Of a stretch of DNA of 64,000 nucleotides, positions 1 to 11,448 are shown piece by piece. Source of the stretch: Arthrinium phaeospermum (Eukaryota > Ascomycota > Sordariomycetes > Amphisphaeriales > Apiosporaceae). Location: contig QYRS01000003.1 of NCBI GenBank assembly GCA_006503535.1, positions 2,294,001 through 2,358,000 on the forward strand, in the 5' to 3' direction. Position 1 is the first letter of the stretch. Each line of letters opens with the position of its first letter. The notes below the pieces were generated by a model, which did not search any database, was not told the origin of the DNA, and saw only the letters and a list, made by a program, of their open reading frames with translations. A program made the position numbers and the translations under genes.

Positions 1-87
1 TGTTTTCGAATTGGGTACAAGAAGTATGTGTCGCCCAGGTCGCTCATCCAGAAAACCTGTGTTCAAAAATACTGGACTCCTGGTGGA

Positions 88-3000
88 TCAGGGTACGATG
101 CTCTGTCTCCAGCGATCCACCATGTCGTGTTGTTGTCCAGGCTGCTGCATCGTCATGGGCATCATGTTCATCTGTAAAGGCGCCTGTTGCATGCCATAGG
201 CGGTTGTGGGTGCGCCATAGCCAGCCATGTTGTAGTTGTTGCCCATCATACCTCCTTGCATCGCACCACCGTTCATTCCCATGCCCATGCCCGCTGCTGG
301 GGGAGCATTGAAGCTGGGCACACGGCTGTGACGCTTCCAGCCTGTGCCTCCGGTACCGTCGTTGAATTGCCCGGCACCATAGGCACCAGAGCGAGGCAGC
401 TGAGACGAGCTCAGGTTCTGAGGCATTTGCGAACGGAGAGCAGCCAACTTCGATTCTTGGTCCCGCTTGAAGCGAGCAGCTTCCTCTTCGCGTGCGCGTT
501 CCGCTTCCATTCTCGGGTCGCTCAGAACTCGGCGAGATGAGTTGCTGTTGCCCAGAACATCGGCAAGAGAGTGCCGCTTGTCCAGCCGGGGCATGATACC
601 AGGAGGGGGCATGTTTGGATTCAGCGCGGCACCGGTACCCATTTCGCGTTCACGGGCTTCACGCTCAGCTTGCAGCCGTCGGCGGCGCTGACCTAGTGTT
701 TCCTCCTCTTCCACTGGCGCCGCAGCGTTCTCTTTGCCCTTATCTTCCTCCTTGAAAGTGTCTCCGAGTTGAGTGAACAGCTCTGTGGAGAATGCCGTGC
801 TGACAGGTCTGGCACGGGGAAGCAGGTTGTCGCCCTCTTCTTTGGCGCGCAGTCGGCGCATGCGTTCACCTAGGGTTTCACCCTCCACCTCATCATCGTT
901 GGGCGTTGACACATCCAATCGCGAGTTGGAAGGGGAAGGGCGAAAACCGCTACCCATACCAAGAGCACCACCAAGCGATGTCATCGTCTTGCGCTGGGGT
1001 GTGGGACCTGGGTTGCGGCCTTGGAGTCGCGCTTGACGGCGACTCAGGGGTTCGTTTTCTTCCTGCTCCCTGCGTTCCATCAGACCCAGGGGTCGGTTCA
1101 TTTCAGCGATGACAGCTTGGGTATCGTGGATTCCACCCTTCTTTGCCATCACAAGACCAAGTGGAAGATCCTCGTCGTCGTCATCCTCCCCGCCATCGTC
1201 TGGGGTTTCCCATGCAAGATTAATCTTTTTGCCCTTCCGGTTGTTTCGTTCTGTCTCCGCGACCGAGTCCAACTCCAAGAGTGTAGAGTACATCATTCCG
1301 TTGGGGTTTGCGTTGGCAACTGGTCGAGTTCGCAACTTCTGCTGGTGTTTCCGCATCTGAAGCTCGGCGAGCAGAGTGGTTGGTGGGCCGTTGTAGAGAA
1401 GCTCCTCGTCGATGTCTTCCTCGTCTTCCTCGTCGTCTTCCTCATCCGCTTCCGGCTCATGTTCGCCGTCGCCAGAGCCGGAGAGCTTGGTTCGCTCATC
1501 ATCCGATACGTGATCCAGATCATCGCCTGCTACAGCATTCTTCTTGTTTTCCTTGCTGGATGTTTGGCTGATGCTTAGCTTACTGGGCGCCCGGAGATGG
1601 AAGAACGAGCTTCTCTTCTTCACGTCCTTTGCATTCTTGGTATCCTTGGTATCCTTGATATCTTTCACATCCCGGAGAGTAGCGGCGCTAGCACGCTTCA
1701 TGTGAGATTTGCGTTTCTTCCCACCGCCATAGATTTCTTGGCCCAAATGGCCGGCGAAAGCATGGTCTGTGAAGGCAGATACTGGTGCTTTGGCTGAGGC
1801 ATTCAAGATATCGTCCAATGTGGCTGATGCAGAACCACCTTTCAACTCCAGCGCGGGAGACTCGGATGGCAAGTCGAAGAATGCACTGGCGCGCAACTGC
1901 GGCGGCAGAGCCTCGAAAGCCGACGCTCGAGTATTGCGTTTATCAGATGGGTCCATCACAGACATACCCATCATGGACAATCGCGACTTTCGAGCCTCCT
2001 CATTGGAGCCCTGGGGATTCGGTCGTGGTTGCACCTTGGACTCGCTGGGGACCCCGAGCGTCAAATCTAGATTGCTCTCGGACAGGCCTGGCGATAGCGG
2101 ATTGAAATCAGAATTGACGTCGGGCGAAGCAAGATTTGAGTTGGACCCAGAACCCAATGGATCCATAAGCGGTTCAGGAATCACCTCCGGAAGCCAATTA
2201 GCGGACTGGCGTGCAGCTTCTGGCATAGTACTCATGACTTGCGACCTTCGTTTGTTCCGCTCGCTGGCCTTGGGCTTCTTGGACAGCTTTTGTGGCAGAT
2301 TGAGCATAAGAGGCACGCGCGCTGGGTAGTACATCATTTGCTGCCCAGTCTCGGGATCCATGTAGGACTTGGGTTGAACAGTAGGGGCCATGGGCATAGA
2401 TATCCTCGGCCGTCCGGGGACGTCTTCCGGCACATGAAGGTTCATGTCAATACCATGCAGAGGTGGCATGAAATCATCCTCTTCTTGGTCTTGGTCTTGG
2501 TCGGGTGGACAATGAGACCCGTCAAAATCGGCGAAGGCGAGTTCTGCTTGCTCAAAAGTGCCGGCAGAACCAGACGGACTAGCAGGCCTTGCCTGCTGCT
2601 GCTGAACAAGAGGTTGCTTCTGGGCCTCCGCATACGCCTGATCCCAATAGTCGTTGACGGATGCCGAACCATAGTCGTTCGCATTGGGGGTGCGGTCCAC
2701 ATCCTCCAGTGGGGGGACCCCGAGCCTTTCTTCCTCCTCTGGGTACTCTTGCAGTTTGTCGGCTGCATCCATAGCAGCAGCTGTGAGCGTGGTAGGTTCC
2801 AGCTCGGCGATGCCTGTCAAGGCTGGAGGCTTGGAGGTCGACCTGACACTACGCATCGAAGTCTTTCCCGGGCCACTGCGAGCCAATGGAGCGGGTTCAA
2901 CTTCCGAAGGGTCCATCCTCGAGACAGATCCAGAACGTAACCGACTAGTTGAGTTGGAAAGCAGAGAGTTATTCGGGGACATTACATAACCCGCAGGAGA

Positions 3001-4107
3001 ATAACCGCCGTGGCGAGCTGCGTTGTTCGTCTCTAGGATCGAGCTTGCGATGGACACCTGCCTGCTGAGAGGGGCGGTGGTGCTGTTATCGGGGATAGGG
3101 GCAGCAGCAGCAGATGTGGCTACGCTGGCGGCTAGGATGGACGATCGTCGACTGTCGCTTCGCTTGAGCTCACCGTGGAGATCTCGAATGGCGTCGTCGA
3201 TGGACGATGTCATAGACAGCTTCTCCGCTGTCGCTTCGAGTTGTGCAATGTTGCTGGCGTACGAGCTGGCTCGGGACCTCGAGGTGGGCGATGGGTGTAC
3301 TAGCGAGGTGCTCTTGGTCGAGGCGGTGCGCAGTAATGGCTTTGGCTTGACGATGGCGGGGAACGGCTGGGTCGACTGTTGTTGCTGGTGATTATTATTA
3401 TGATGGTGATGGTGATGGCTGTGCAGAACCTGCTCGTTTTTGCTCTCGCTTAACGGAAAGTCCTTGATTGATAGAGAGCTCCGCACTGGGACAGAAGGGT
3501 CGCGCTCAGCGACGGGGCCAGTAGTTGGGGCCTTGGAAGCTTGGGTTGAGATTGGATCTGGATTAGAGGCGTTGGCGTGGCTGTCCCTGCGAGGTGATTT
3601 GCCTTTCGTTGATGTGACTTTGGCATCCGGCGAAGGTAAATCCCGTTTGTCTTTGCCCTCAACACTTGCAACGGACGCCGGGCTTGTTGCACTATCCAAT
3701 TGTGGACTCGAGGAAAGCGACGAAGGGCCCCCTGGCGAAGGCAGATCGTATTCACTATTGGCATGCTTGTTGTCCGTTGTGGCTTGTGCTGCAGGTTTTA
3801 TTGATTGGATCAAGGCATTGATGCTGCCCGAAGGGGTTGTGGCTGTACTCGGGGACCCTCCGACAACCAAATTTTCCCGGCTCGTATCGCAGCACGCTAC
3901 GCTGTCGTTGCAATCACCGTCCGTAATGCCCGCTGCCAGATTTTCGCTGTCCATGGAGACCGGGGTAAATGTCGAGTCGGGCGGTTGGAGGCAGGGCATG
4001 GGCGACGAGGAGAGCGCGGGCGAATTGGACATTGGTGGTGAAGGTCCATCAGTTAGCGCATCGCTGTTGTCCTGCATGGCTGCGCGACGGGGTGGGAGAG
4101 TCGCCAT
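88..4107 (-). CDS. Large low-complexity fungal protein, unknown function
   Basis: Intronless reading frame of 1339 residues. I chose the ATG at 4107 (MATLPPRRAAMQ); the frame extends six codons upstream only to a GTG. Most of the protein looks disordered and rich in Ser, Pro and Ala. A His/Asn/Gln tract lies near residues 230-245, a Lys-Asp repeat (KDVKDIKDTKDTK) near 806-832 and a Glu/Asp run near 870-905. After the acidic run comes a more ordered-looking block (GPPTTLLAELQMRKHQQKLR), which I would expect to be the conserved core. Two related motifs, ETLGERMRRLRAKEE and ETLGQRRRRLQAERE, form arginine-rich charged helices towards the C-terminus. The last 50 residues are Met, Gly and Gln rich. 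I see no enzyme domain, signal peptide or membrane segment. Composition suggests a cytoplasmic or cortical scaffold, but that is inference. The gene is clearly real; its role is unknown to me. Confidence 0.85.
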   Translation of the reverse strand: MATLPPRRAAMQDNSDALTDGPSPPMSNSPALSSSPMPCLQPPDSTFTPVSMDSENLAAGITDGDCNDSVACCDTSRENLVVGGSPSTATTPSGSINALIQSIKPAAQATTDNKHANSEYDLPSPGGPSSLSSSPQLDSATSPASVASVEGKDKRDLPSPDAKVTSTKGKSPRRDSHANASNPDPISTQASKAPTTGPVAERDPSVPVRSSLSIKDFPLSESKNEQVLHSHHHHHHNNNHQQQQSTQPFPAIVKPKPLLRTASTKSTSLVHPSPTSRSRASSYASNIAQLEATAEKLSMTSSIDDAIRDLHGELKRSDSRRSSILAASVATSAAAAPIPDNSTTAPLSRQVSIASSILETNNAARHGGYSPAGYVMSPNNSLLSNSTSRLRSGSVSRMDPSEVEPAPLARSGPGKTSMRSVRSTSKPPALTGIAELEPTTLTAAAMDAADKLQEYPEEEERLGVPPLEDVDRTPNANDYGSASVNDYWDQAYAEAQKQPLVQQQQARPASPSGSAGTFEQAELAFADFDGSHCPPDQDQDQEEDDFMPPLHGIDMNLHVPEDVPGRPRISMPMAPTVQPKSYMDPETGQQMMYYPARVPLMLNLPQKLSKKPKASERNKRRSQVMSTMPEAARQSANWLPEVIPEPLMDPLGSGSNSNLASPDVNSDFNPLSPGLSESNLDLTLGVPSESKVQPRPNPQGSNEEARKSRLSMMGMSVMDPSDKRNTRASAFEALPPQLRASAFFDLPSESPALELKGGSASATLDDILNASAKAPVSAFTDHAFAGHLGQEIYGGGKKRKSHMKRASAATLRDVKDIKDTKDTKNAKDVKKRSSFFHLRAPSKLSISQTSSKENKKNAVAGDDLDHVSDDERTKLSGSGDGEHEPEADEEDDEEDEEDIDEELLYNGPPTTLLAELQMRKHQQKLRTRPVANANPNGMMYSTLLELDSVAETERNNRKGKKINLAWETPDDGGEDDDDEDLPLGLVMAKKGGIHDTQAVIAEMNRPLGLMERREQEENEPLSRRQARLQGRNPGPTPQRKTMTSLGGALGMGSGFRPSPSNSRLDVSTPNDDEVEGETLGERMRRLRAKEEGDNLLPRARPVSTAFSTELFTQLGDTFKEEDKGKENAAAPVEEEETLGQRRRRLQAEREAREREMGTGAALNPNMPPPGIMPRLDKRHSLADVLGNSNSSRRVLSDPRMEAERAREEEAARFKRDQESKLAALRSQMPQNLSSSQLPRSGAYGAGQFNDGTGGTGWKRHSRVPSFNAPPAAGMGMGMNGGAMQGGMMGNNYNMAGYGAPTTAYGMQQAPLQMNMMPMTMQQPGQQHDMVDRWRQSIVP

Positions 4108-7100
4108 AATGGCCCTTTGGCGCACAAGGGAATGACGGAAAGGACAGTAGTGTTTGGCTTCTCTCTCGAGTCAGAGCGGGATTCCAGATCTCCTTACTCT
4201 GTTTCTTTATGTCTTAAAACTTCGCTATCCCGGATGCGCTGGGCTGTTTATTGTTATTTATTGGTTTGCTGCTGTCGGGATAACCCGTCCAGGCCAGCAG
4301 GCTTGGACCTTCACGCTCCAGTCTACAACCTTGGCCGGCGATACATCGACAGTGTGGGTCGGCGGAAATGGATGAAAAAAACGCGCTGGGTTTTGCTGGT
4401 CAACCTAGTTCAAGGCTTGCGGATTCCGCTAACCTAGAGTTTTAGATATTTCGGGCTGGCAGGGTGGTTGCTGATGAATAGGTAGATATTCAAAGAAGGC
4501 ATATAAGTAATAAGGTATTTCCAAGGTGGTGGGAGGCTTTTTTAGGTGCACGTGAGTCCGCTGGCAGCCGACTTGTTCTGATTCAACCACCTAGGCCTCT
4601 TTCCTTTTTTTTCTCTCTCTCTCTCCTCTCTCTTTCGCGGAAGTTAAATTAAAAAGAAGAAGGTGGAGGAAGGATCAGAGGGATCGAAGGGGAAAAGGTG
4701 TTTGTCTGGGTGAACGGTGAAGACAGTGTACGTGAAGTAAAGTATTGACTGGAAGGTATTGACGTATGCCTGTAAGTCAGTAGTAATAGGCAATTGGACT
4801 GGAGTCAGAATGTACGTTAGGTATGGATGTTATGTATGTATGTACATACAGGCGCATGTACCCGGTAACTTTGATGTCTCATCAAACACAAATACCGAGT
4901 GGGATAAAAAAGGTGGAAAAGATTGATGCATGGAACGGGAGCGTCCCTCTCGCACAGTCGTCCCCAGAAAACCCAGCAAGAGGACTGGATGAGGGATTGA
5001 TTAAAGGCTGTCGATGCCCCGACTGTCCGCCTACGATTCGTTCGTCTCTTACCCACTCGAGAGATGTTGGAAAACATTAAACAGGGAACATCAGAACCTG
5101 GCCGGTAGCACAGCAGCTAGGCAGAGCTAGCACGGGCGATGCAGTTGTTCCAATGTGTCAAGCATTCAAGGTTGGGACGAGAGGCTACTGGAGAGGCCAG
5201 CAGCCAGCCCAGTCCAAGTCAGGACAGCATCATGAGATGGAAAAGGTCGCCTAAATTTAGGCATGTACCTCCTCCAATCTACAGGTACCTCAGCTGCTAT
5301 TATGCCTCAGTATCACAGGATGTCGCACAACATGCCGTGTCTCCGTCTGTCACTTTATTCCCTCCCAATCTGTCCACAGAGATTTCATCATCTAGCCAGG
5401 GTTTGGGATATATCCTGGTTGCGCATCTGCTAAGTAGTCAGTTACGTACCTCAATTATGGGGGCTTTCCCAGGGGAAAAAAGAAACCTCCCCTACCTCCC
5501 CTCGTGAAGACAGGGGCTGGCTGGCCTGGGCGACGGGGATTAACAGTTAGTTGGCTCTCCAGTCGAAACGACATGTGGATTTCTCGATTTCGGCCGTGGG
5601 TGGCTCGACGAGGATACCTAAGGGAGTTCGCATCGGTTGGTCGGTGCCGTGCAAAAAAAGAAACGACAGAGTTACCCATTGGGCAGGTAGGTAAATGCCT
5701 ATGTAGGGATGCATCTTACTCTTTTCACATAGTCCCAGGATCGTTGGTTCAATAAATGGACGACGGGTTTTCCTTGGTCGGATGGCACGTTTTGTCTGGG
5801 ATCATTGGCCGTCTGGACCGCCTCGCCGACAGAATGCCAACAGCCTCATTGGCCGGGCTAGCGACCAGACTGCCAGAAATTGAGGACGCCGTTGAGCCTT
5901 AGACCCTTAGCCTGTGGGAAGCCGATGTGTCCGTCGGTACTAAAGCTGCTCTACTCCCAAAGTCCCGTTCGCTAGGGTAGTCCTGATTCGGTTGTCTGCC
6001 GTGCCCATTCTCAAGCTTGGTGCTTGGGGGGGGGAGAAAACGAAACAACATGGTGCAGTAGTCGATTCTGCTAACAGCAGCGTGGAATTGCTAGTTTGCG
6101 CTCTGGGGCTGTTCGGATACGATCCCAGCCCATCCCAATGGACCAACGCAGCGGCAGGTCGCCTCTTGATTCGACATCGCGGCCCCCTTGAAAGTCTTCA
6201 TCGGGAATCTTTGACCGCCTTGCCTCCACGCGCAAACACATTCCTATGGGCATCCAACACGGCCAATAGACTCGCCAACATTTTCAAGGAGTTTCATCAT
6301 GGAGGATCCCTCGCCGCTGCCACGATTATCGGTCCTTTAACCCCAACTGCACGGCTTCGATATCACATAGGGAACCAAACTTGACAACCTCTCTTGGGCG
6401 ACTGGACAATGCATACTCCGTACAGAGAGATATGTGTGGCCCTTGCCCGGCAAGAGATCGACGTCATTGAGTCCCCATCGAGGCTGCAAATGTAGGTAAA
6501 GTAGGTACATGTATCTACTGCAGTCTGTGCGCTAAGAACGATCGTTCAATTTCGATTTCCACTTCTCCAAGCAGACCAATGCAGGAGGACGGTACTGCGG
6601 CAATATAGTAGTCGTGAGAGGATTGCATGCTCCATAGTGAGGCAGCGCTTCGGTCTTTCTCACTGCCAGCCTCAGGGCTTGATACACTCGCCATCGAGAT
6701 GCTGCAATGGGTATCCGTCCGCTACAGTCCCATCCGAGATGGGTCGCGGTTCCCAATACTTCTGCGCTGCAATGATTGCAGTGTTACACAAGCTCCTGTA
6801 GGTCCTGACTGGGACGCCAACACTGAATTTGATGGTCAAGCGGCCGTGGGGAAAAACAGTACGTGATTTCTTCGTTGACAGCACTGACATTGATCGTTCT
6901 CCTCTCGACTACGGAGTACAACGGGGCAATAAACAAGCTGGACTTGTTTGAAAATTCAGATGTTGTTTTCGATGTGATTATTCGATATTTACCTACTGGG
7001 GTGGTCATCAGAAAGGAATCGCAACATTTGGGTGCCCCTAAGCATGTTAGAGACTTGACTGTCAATTCTCGCAGGGGCTTGTGGTGCAGCAGCCACACAG

Positions 7101-10100
7101 CGCCTATCTTCAGCGGTGGCGGCTGTAGCACGCACCCACAATCTGCCCGCCACCCCTGCCAGTCTGCCAGTCTGCCAGACTCCCCGGCGACAGCAACCTA
7201 CTGTACATCAACACAGTATATAGAGTCGCATCTGCGCGCATGAGACGAGCCCGGGCGTTTGTCGAATTCGTCGAGTGTAGATCCCTACGGTATGACTAGG
7301 TTGCCTATTTCGGATTCGTCCTCCCAGCCTGCATATGGCTCATTTCAACATCATGTGCCAAGAGATAACGAATGACAAGACGAGTCTTCATTCGCGTCGC
7401 AACGGCGTGGTGGTGTGCGTTCGCGCGGGAACTTTCCAGAGGACGGGATGGATGATGCTGATGTGAGATTGATTAACTCAACTTCCAATTCTCACAATGC
7501 CAGCTGCCAGGAGCCTAGATCGTGTATCAAAAGAACCGGCGCCCGAAATCTTAGCCCCTTCCCTTGACCCCCAGCCAGCCGGTGTATGTACCATGTGAAC
7601 TCAATGTAACGGCGGGAAAGAAAAATATCCACCTGACTGACAAGTTGGGGTTGCATTGGTCAACCATCCCACCCATCTAGCACAACACACCACAACGAGC
7701 GATACACGTCGTGAATCTACATGCCCAATGCCAGTCTATTGTAAGCGGTTTCTGGGCGAAAAGCTGCTTCTTGAATGACATTGGTGAGCTCGTTCGTCTG
7801 TCTTTAGAGAGAAGAACCTAAACAGGGTTCACAACATGTTCACCCACCCACCCCCAACGGAATCCAACGGAAAGTGAAAACAAGCAGCGTTCGTTTCTGT
7901 CTGGCATGCATGTAGTTTGGCGCAAAGGATTGATAGACACTCCGTCGGATCTGCTATTGACATACGTATATACGACCTCAGGTATCTTTCTGAAGGTAAC
8001 AGAGTTAAACTAACCCTTGGGGGGTAGTACAACCTTGGTCTAGGATGTGTAGATATTCAGTTCAGCAAGACCTGGCGTCTAATCTCGGCTAGATTGCCGA
8101 CTGGGGAAGATAACGTCTGAAAGAGGCGATTCGCTCTGGTAGAGGAACGCCAGATGGTGGGATGGAATCGCAATAGCCTAATACAATCCAAGATTACGGG
8201 TTGTTACCCTGGGTGGTCACCATGCTGCGCAAAAGCCAAAAGAGGCGGGTGACAAGACTCGCTCGTTACTGCAACTAGACCGACTACATGAAGCGTATAT
8301 GCCTTGAGCGACAAGGTATCTAAGTCAAACGATTCTGCCTTTCTAAGTTCCAAGTTAGGGAACTATGCAGTCAACAAGCCGATGTGGAACGCGTCGCGTC
8401 GACGGACTTGTCTAGCAATACGGCAAGAATCCTCCGGTCTGTCAACCGATGTCTCTCAGTCAGCGAAGCTGATCGTCGTCAGCTGCGATAGACGACAACG
8501 GAACTGCGCTATGCCGTCTCCGGTCCATGGCCGGGGGCTGGGATCCTTCACATCACGCCCCGGCGAAGCCATTAACTCTATCCTGACAGGCGCAGCCGAT
8601 AATTAATAATCATGGAAGCTCATGGCGTTGAAAAAAGTGAGTGGCTCACGACTCGTCCTCCAACGAAACGCCCCATTTGCGCGGTGAGCCAACACCGCCG
8701 TCTTCACCAACGAATAATTTCTGCACCGGAGCTGACTGAATGCAACAAGTTCACGGTTGCACTTCCCAGCAAACCGGTGTGGCAAATTAAGATGCCGGCC
8801 AACTCACACGTGTCTCGGATCCGAACCCATCATCCAGGCTTGACAGACACGTCAGACAGAACCCATCTATGTCAGTCAGTGTACAAGCTCTTGGTACCAA
8901 TTGTTGCTGATCCCTCTTTCTTGCTGGTGGCTTCCACTTACTTTGAACCGCCACCAAGATGGTCATTGATGGTCATTGGAATCCAACATGCCTGCTCGAC
9001 CCCCATCACGATGCTCACAAACAGCTACGACCCGGTAAACGCAGCTTCAAATGAGGATAGCCAGGATCTCAGCTTTGAGTGGCCAACTTGAAAGAATTGC
9101 CTCCGAGTTCGAGAGACGTTCCATGGGCATCTGATCGGGGATAGTTGCGGAGAGCGTTGTCTTACACCCCCTTTCCCGCCGTGGAACGGCAAGTGAGACA
9201 CTCGGCTCGTGCCTTCCAAGGTATCAACAACATCGTGGGTGGTAAAGCAGATATGCAGTTCAACATATTTATGTATCTTGAATGGACTGGACGTGTATAG
9301 TTGTTTCACCCTAAGCCTTCGTATCTACCACGAGGCCCTTGCCAGTCAGGTTGCGATTCGCCCAGTCGTTACTACAGAGCAATAGCTATGTAACATCCGT
9401 ATTATCTAGTTGCATAACTGGTAAGTGGAATGAAAATACACGGCGTTTCACGTGGTAGCTAACACAGCACTGCGTTCTGGCACCCTATGTCTGTGTCTGT
9501 GGCTGGCGCTGTTAGAAGGAACTACTATCAGAGGCGAGCTTCGGAATATGGAAGTGAAATCGCAACCATGCTCTGGTATTCTCCTGACTTCACTGTCACA
9601 GTGATACGGTGGTACGAGGGGATGGGGGGTCCGTACACGAGCGCTCAAATTCTGAGACCATGGCTAGCGGGTGACGGGAGCCGCCTCACTTCTAGTCACA
9701 CCCTCTATCCACTATCACTTGTTCTCGAGGGTGTAGTAGGCTCCAAAGCCTGTGTCGAGAGTGATTGTTCCGGGGAACCTATTGAATCCTTCATCATATA
9801 ACCCGACAATATCTGGTCAGAAGCATCCTGTTCTCACCAGTCCTGATATTGTCTTCTTGCTTGTTCAGTCGCGAGGCTCTTATGGCCGAACTAGGACAAG
9901 CAATGTGATGATCACACATGATAGTCTTATGCAATCCTAACCTGCGGATTTATGTAGCTGATCTTGAATGATACTCTTAGGTAACTTGGTACTCAACATT
10001 GGTGTCCCAATGCGGAGCTGTTGACTGTGTTGCCCAGGACAAAAGGTGCCCCAGACAACTACCCATAGTGCCAAAAGACAGCCAATACTTGACTAGGTTG

Positions 10101-11223
10101 AAGTAGCTGTATAACTTGAGACTGGTATTCAGGTATTGTCCATGATTCCAACATCCAGGCAGTGGAATTTGTATATTCAGGGTGACAACTGTGATTTGGA
10201 AGAGACGAGCAAACAGAGCCATGTCTTCAAATAACATGGTATCTTCGGGAGTGTTGTCATCTTTAGCTTCGACTTTGGGGGCCGAAGGCATCAGATCAAC
10301 AAGTTGAAGTCATTATATCGCTTTACAGAATACATCTGAGTCCTTGAAAAAGCCACAGAGACTTTCACATAGAGCCAAAAGGACCAGCGGACCTCTAGGG
10401 CAAATGGTACTATTTGAAGGCACGGGAGCTTAGATTAATACGTCGTATGTTGTGTGGTGGTAGCCTCAACTCAAATGGTCTGTATCGACTATACATGGTA
10501 TGGAATATCTGTTCGTCTGCCCGGCTGAGTATACCCCAGGATTATTCCTATGTGGTGGTGCATGAGCACGGCCTGAATAAGCCTCTGGCATGTTGATTGA
10601 AGGTCTTGGGAACTTAGAGCAAGGGTTATATACAGCGCTTCAGCTAGATGCTGGCGTATGAATTATCCGTAATATATCGAAGTATAGCGCGATAAGTGTC
10701 ATAAACCGAAACCGTTGGAAAGCGAATTAAACACCATAGGCTCTGGTACCAACCGCTAAGCATTTAGGCAGAAGGACAAGGAACAAGAAGTCTTACTATG
10801 CAAGGAGTTGATGATTTGGTGCCTAAATTTGGATGGGACATGTTGAAAAGGGGTAATGTGATGCCCGAGGCCACTTTTTCAAAGACGGAACAATACCAAT
10901 TTACAGCTTTATACATGTTGTAGTCATGACTATTGGGAGCTAGATTCACTGGAATTTCAGGCGGTACATGTGGCACTTGTCGAGGACTTTACTGGCCTGC
11001 TGGCCCTGACCTTTTATACAGACAGTTGAGCGTACCTACAGGACTTCACTCAACCCTCAAGTTTCCGAAGTATCCAAAATTCCATATCCAAGTCCCAGAT
11101 CAACACCATATAATATATAAGACTTCAGTTCGTAGCTAGTCGTGTGTATTATTGATATTTACTGTACCTTGCTCGACTGTATATAGTGGCCATACTCCCG
11201 CCCCTTACCCCTTTTCAACTTAC
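4108..11223. other. Gene-poor stretch, no supported gene
   Basis: Seven kilobases hold only short overlapping open frames without family resemblance, introns in phase or codon bias. A CT-rich run (about 4592-4636) and a short ATGT/TGTA repeat (about 4823-4850) lie upstream of the large (-) gene and may belong to its promoter. Three minus-strand frames, 9977-10291, 10764-10976 and the one annotated at 11224, read a little more protein-like than the rest, but I cannot join them into one gene. Confidence 0.6.
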
Positions 11224-11448
11224 CTAGACCTGTGAAATCTGGCGTCGATAAGCCTGACGAATAGTCATCCTGAGAAACACCAGTGCAAGAGCAGTCAACT
11301 TCATCATAGCGATACCAACAAGAACGCCGACAATCAGGCCGCTGAGCAAGTCGGTCCAAGGACTCTGCCCTTGGGACGCAGCGGTGTACGCCTTCGCGAC
11401 CGAGGGCTCAGTGGTATCGGCTTGTTGGCGGATGTAGCGGTTCGACAT
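11224..11448 (-). CDS. Possible small single-pass membrane protein
   Basis: A 74-residue frame begins at the ATG MSNRYIRQQAD. A hydrophilic N-terminus of about 32 residues is followed by one continuous hydrophobic stretch (DLLSGLIVGVLVGIAMMK, then LTALALVFL) and a basic tail (RQAYRRQ). That is a sensible topology for a tail-anchored or single-pass membrane protein. I know no family for it. It stands alone in a gene-poor stretch, no intron or promoter signal supports it, and a chance frame is a real alternative. Confidence 0.35.
   Translation of the reverse strand: MSNRYIRQQADTTEPSVAKAYTAASQGQSPWTDLLSGLIVGVLVGIAMMKLTALALVFLRMTIRQAYRRQISQV

Noticed and set aside
8612..9091. 159-codon plus-strand frame in the gene-poor block
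   Set aside because: No domain, no codon bias and an irregular composition; expected by chance in several kilobases.
10414..11160. RIP-degraded transposon in the AT-richer part of the block
   Set aside because: The bias is mild, and no transposase, reverse transcriptase or terminal repeats are recognisable; a RIP index would settle it.
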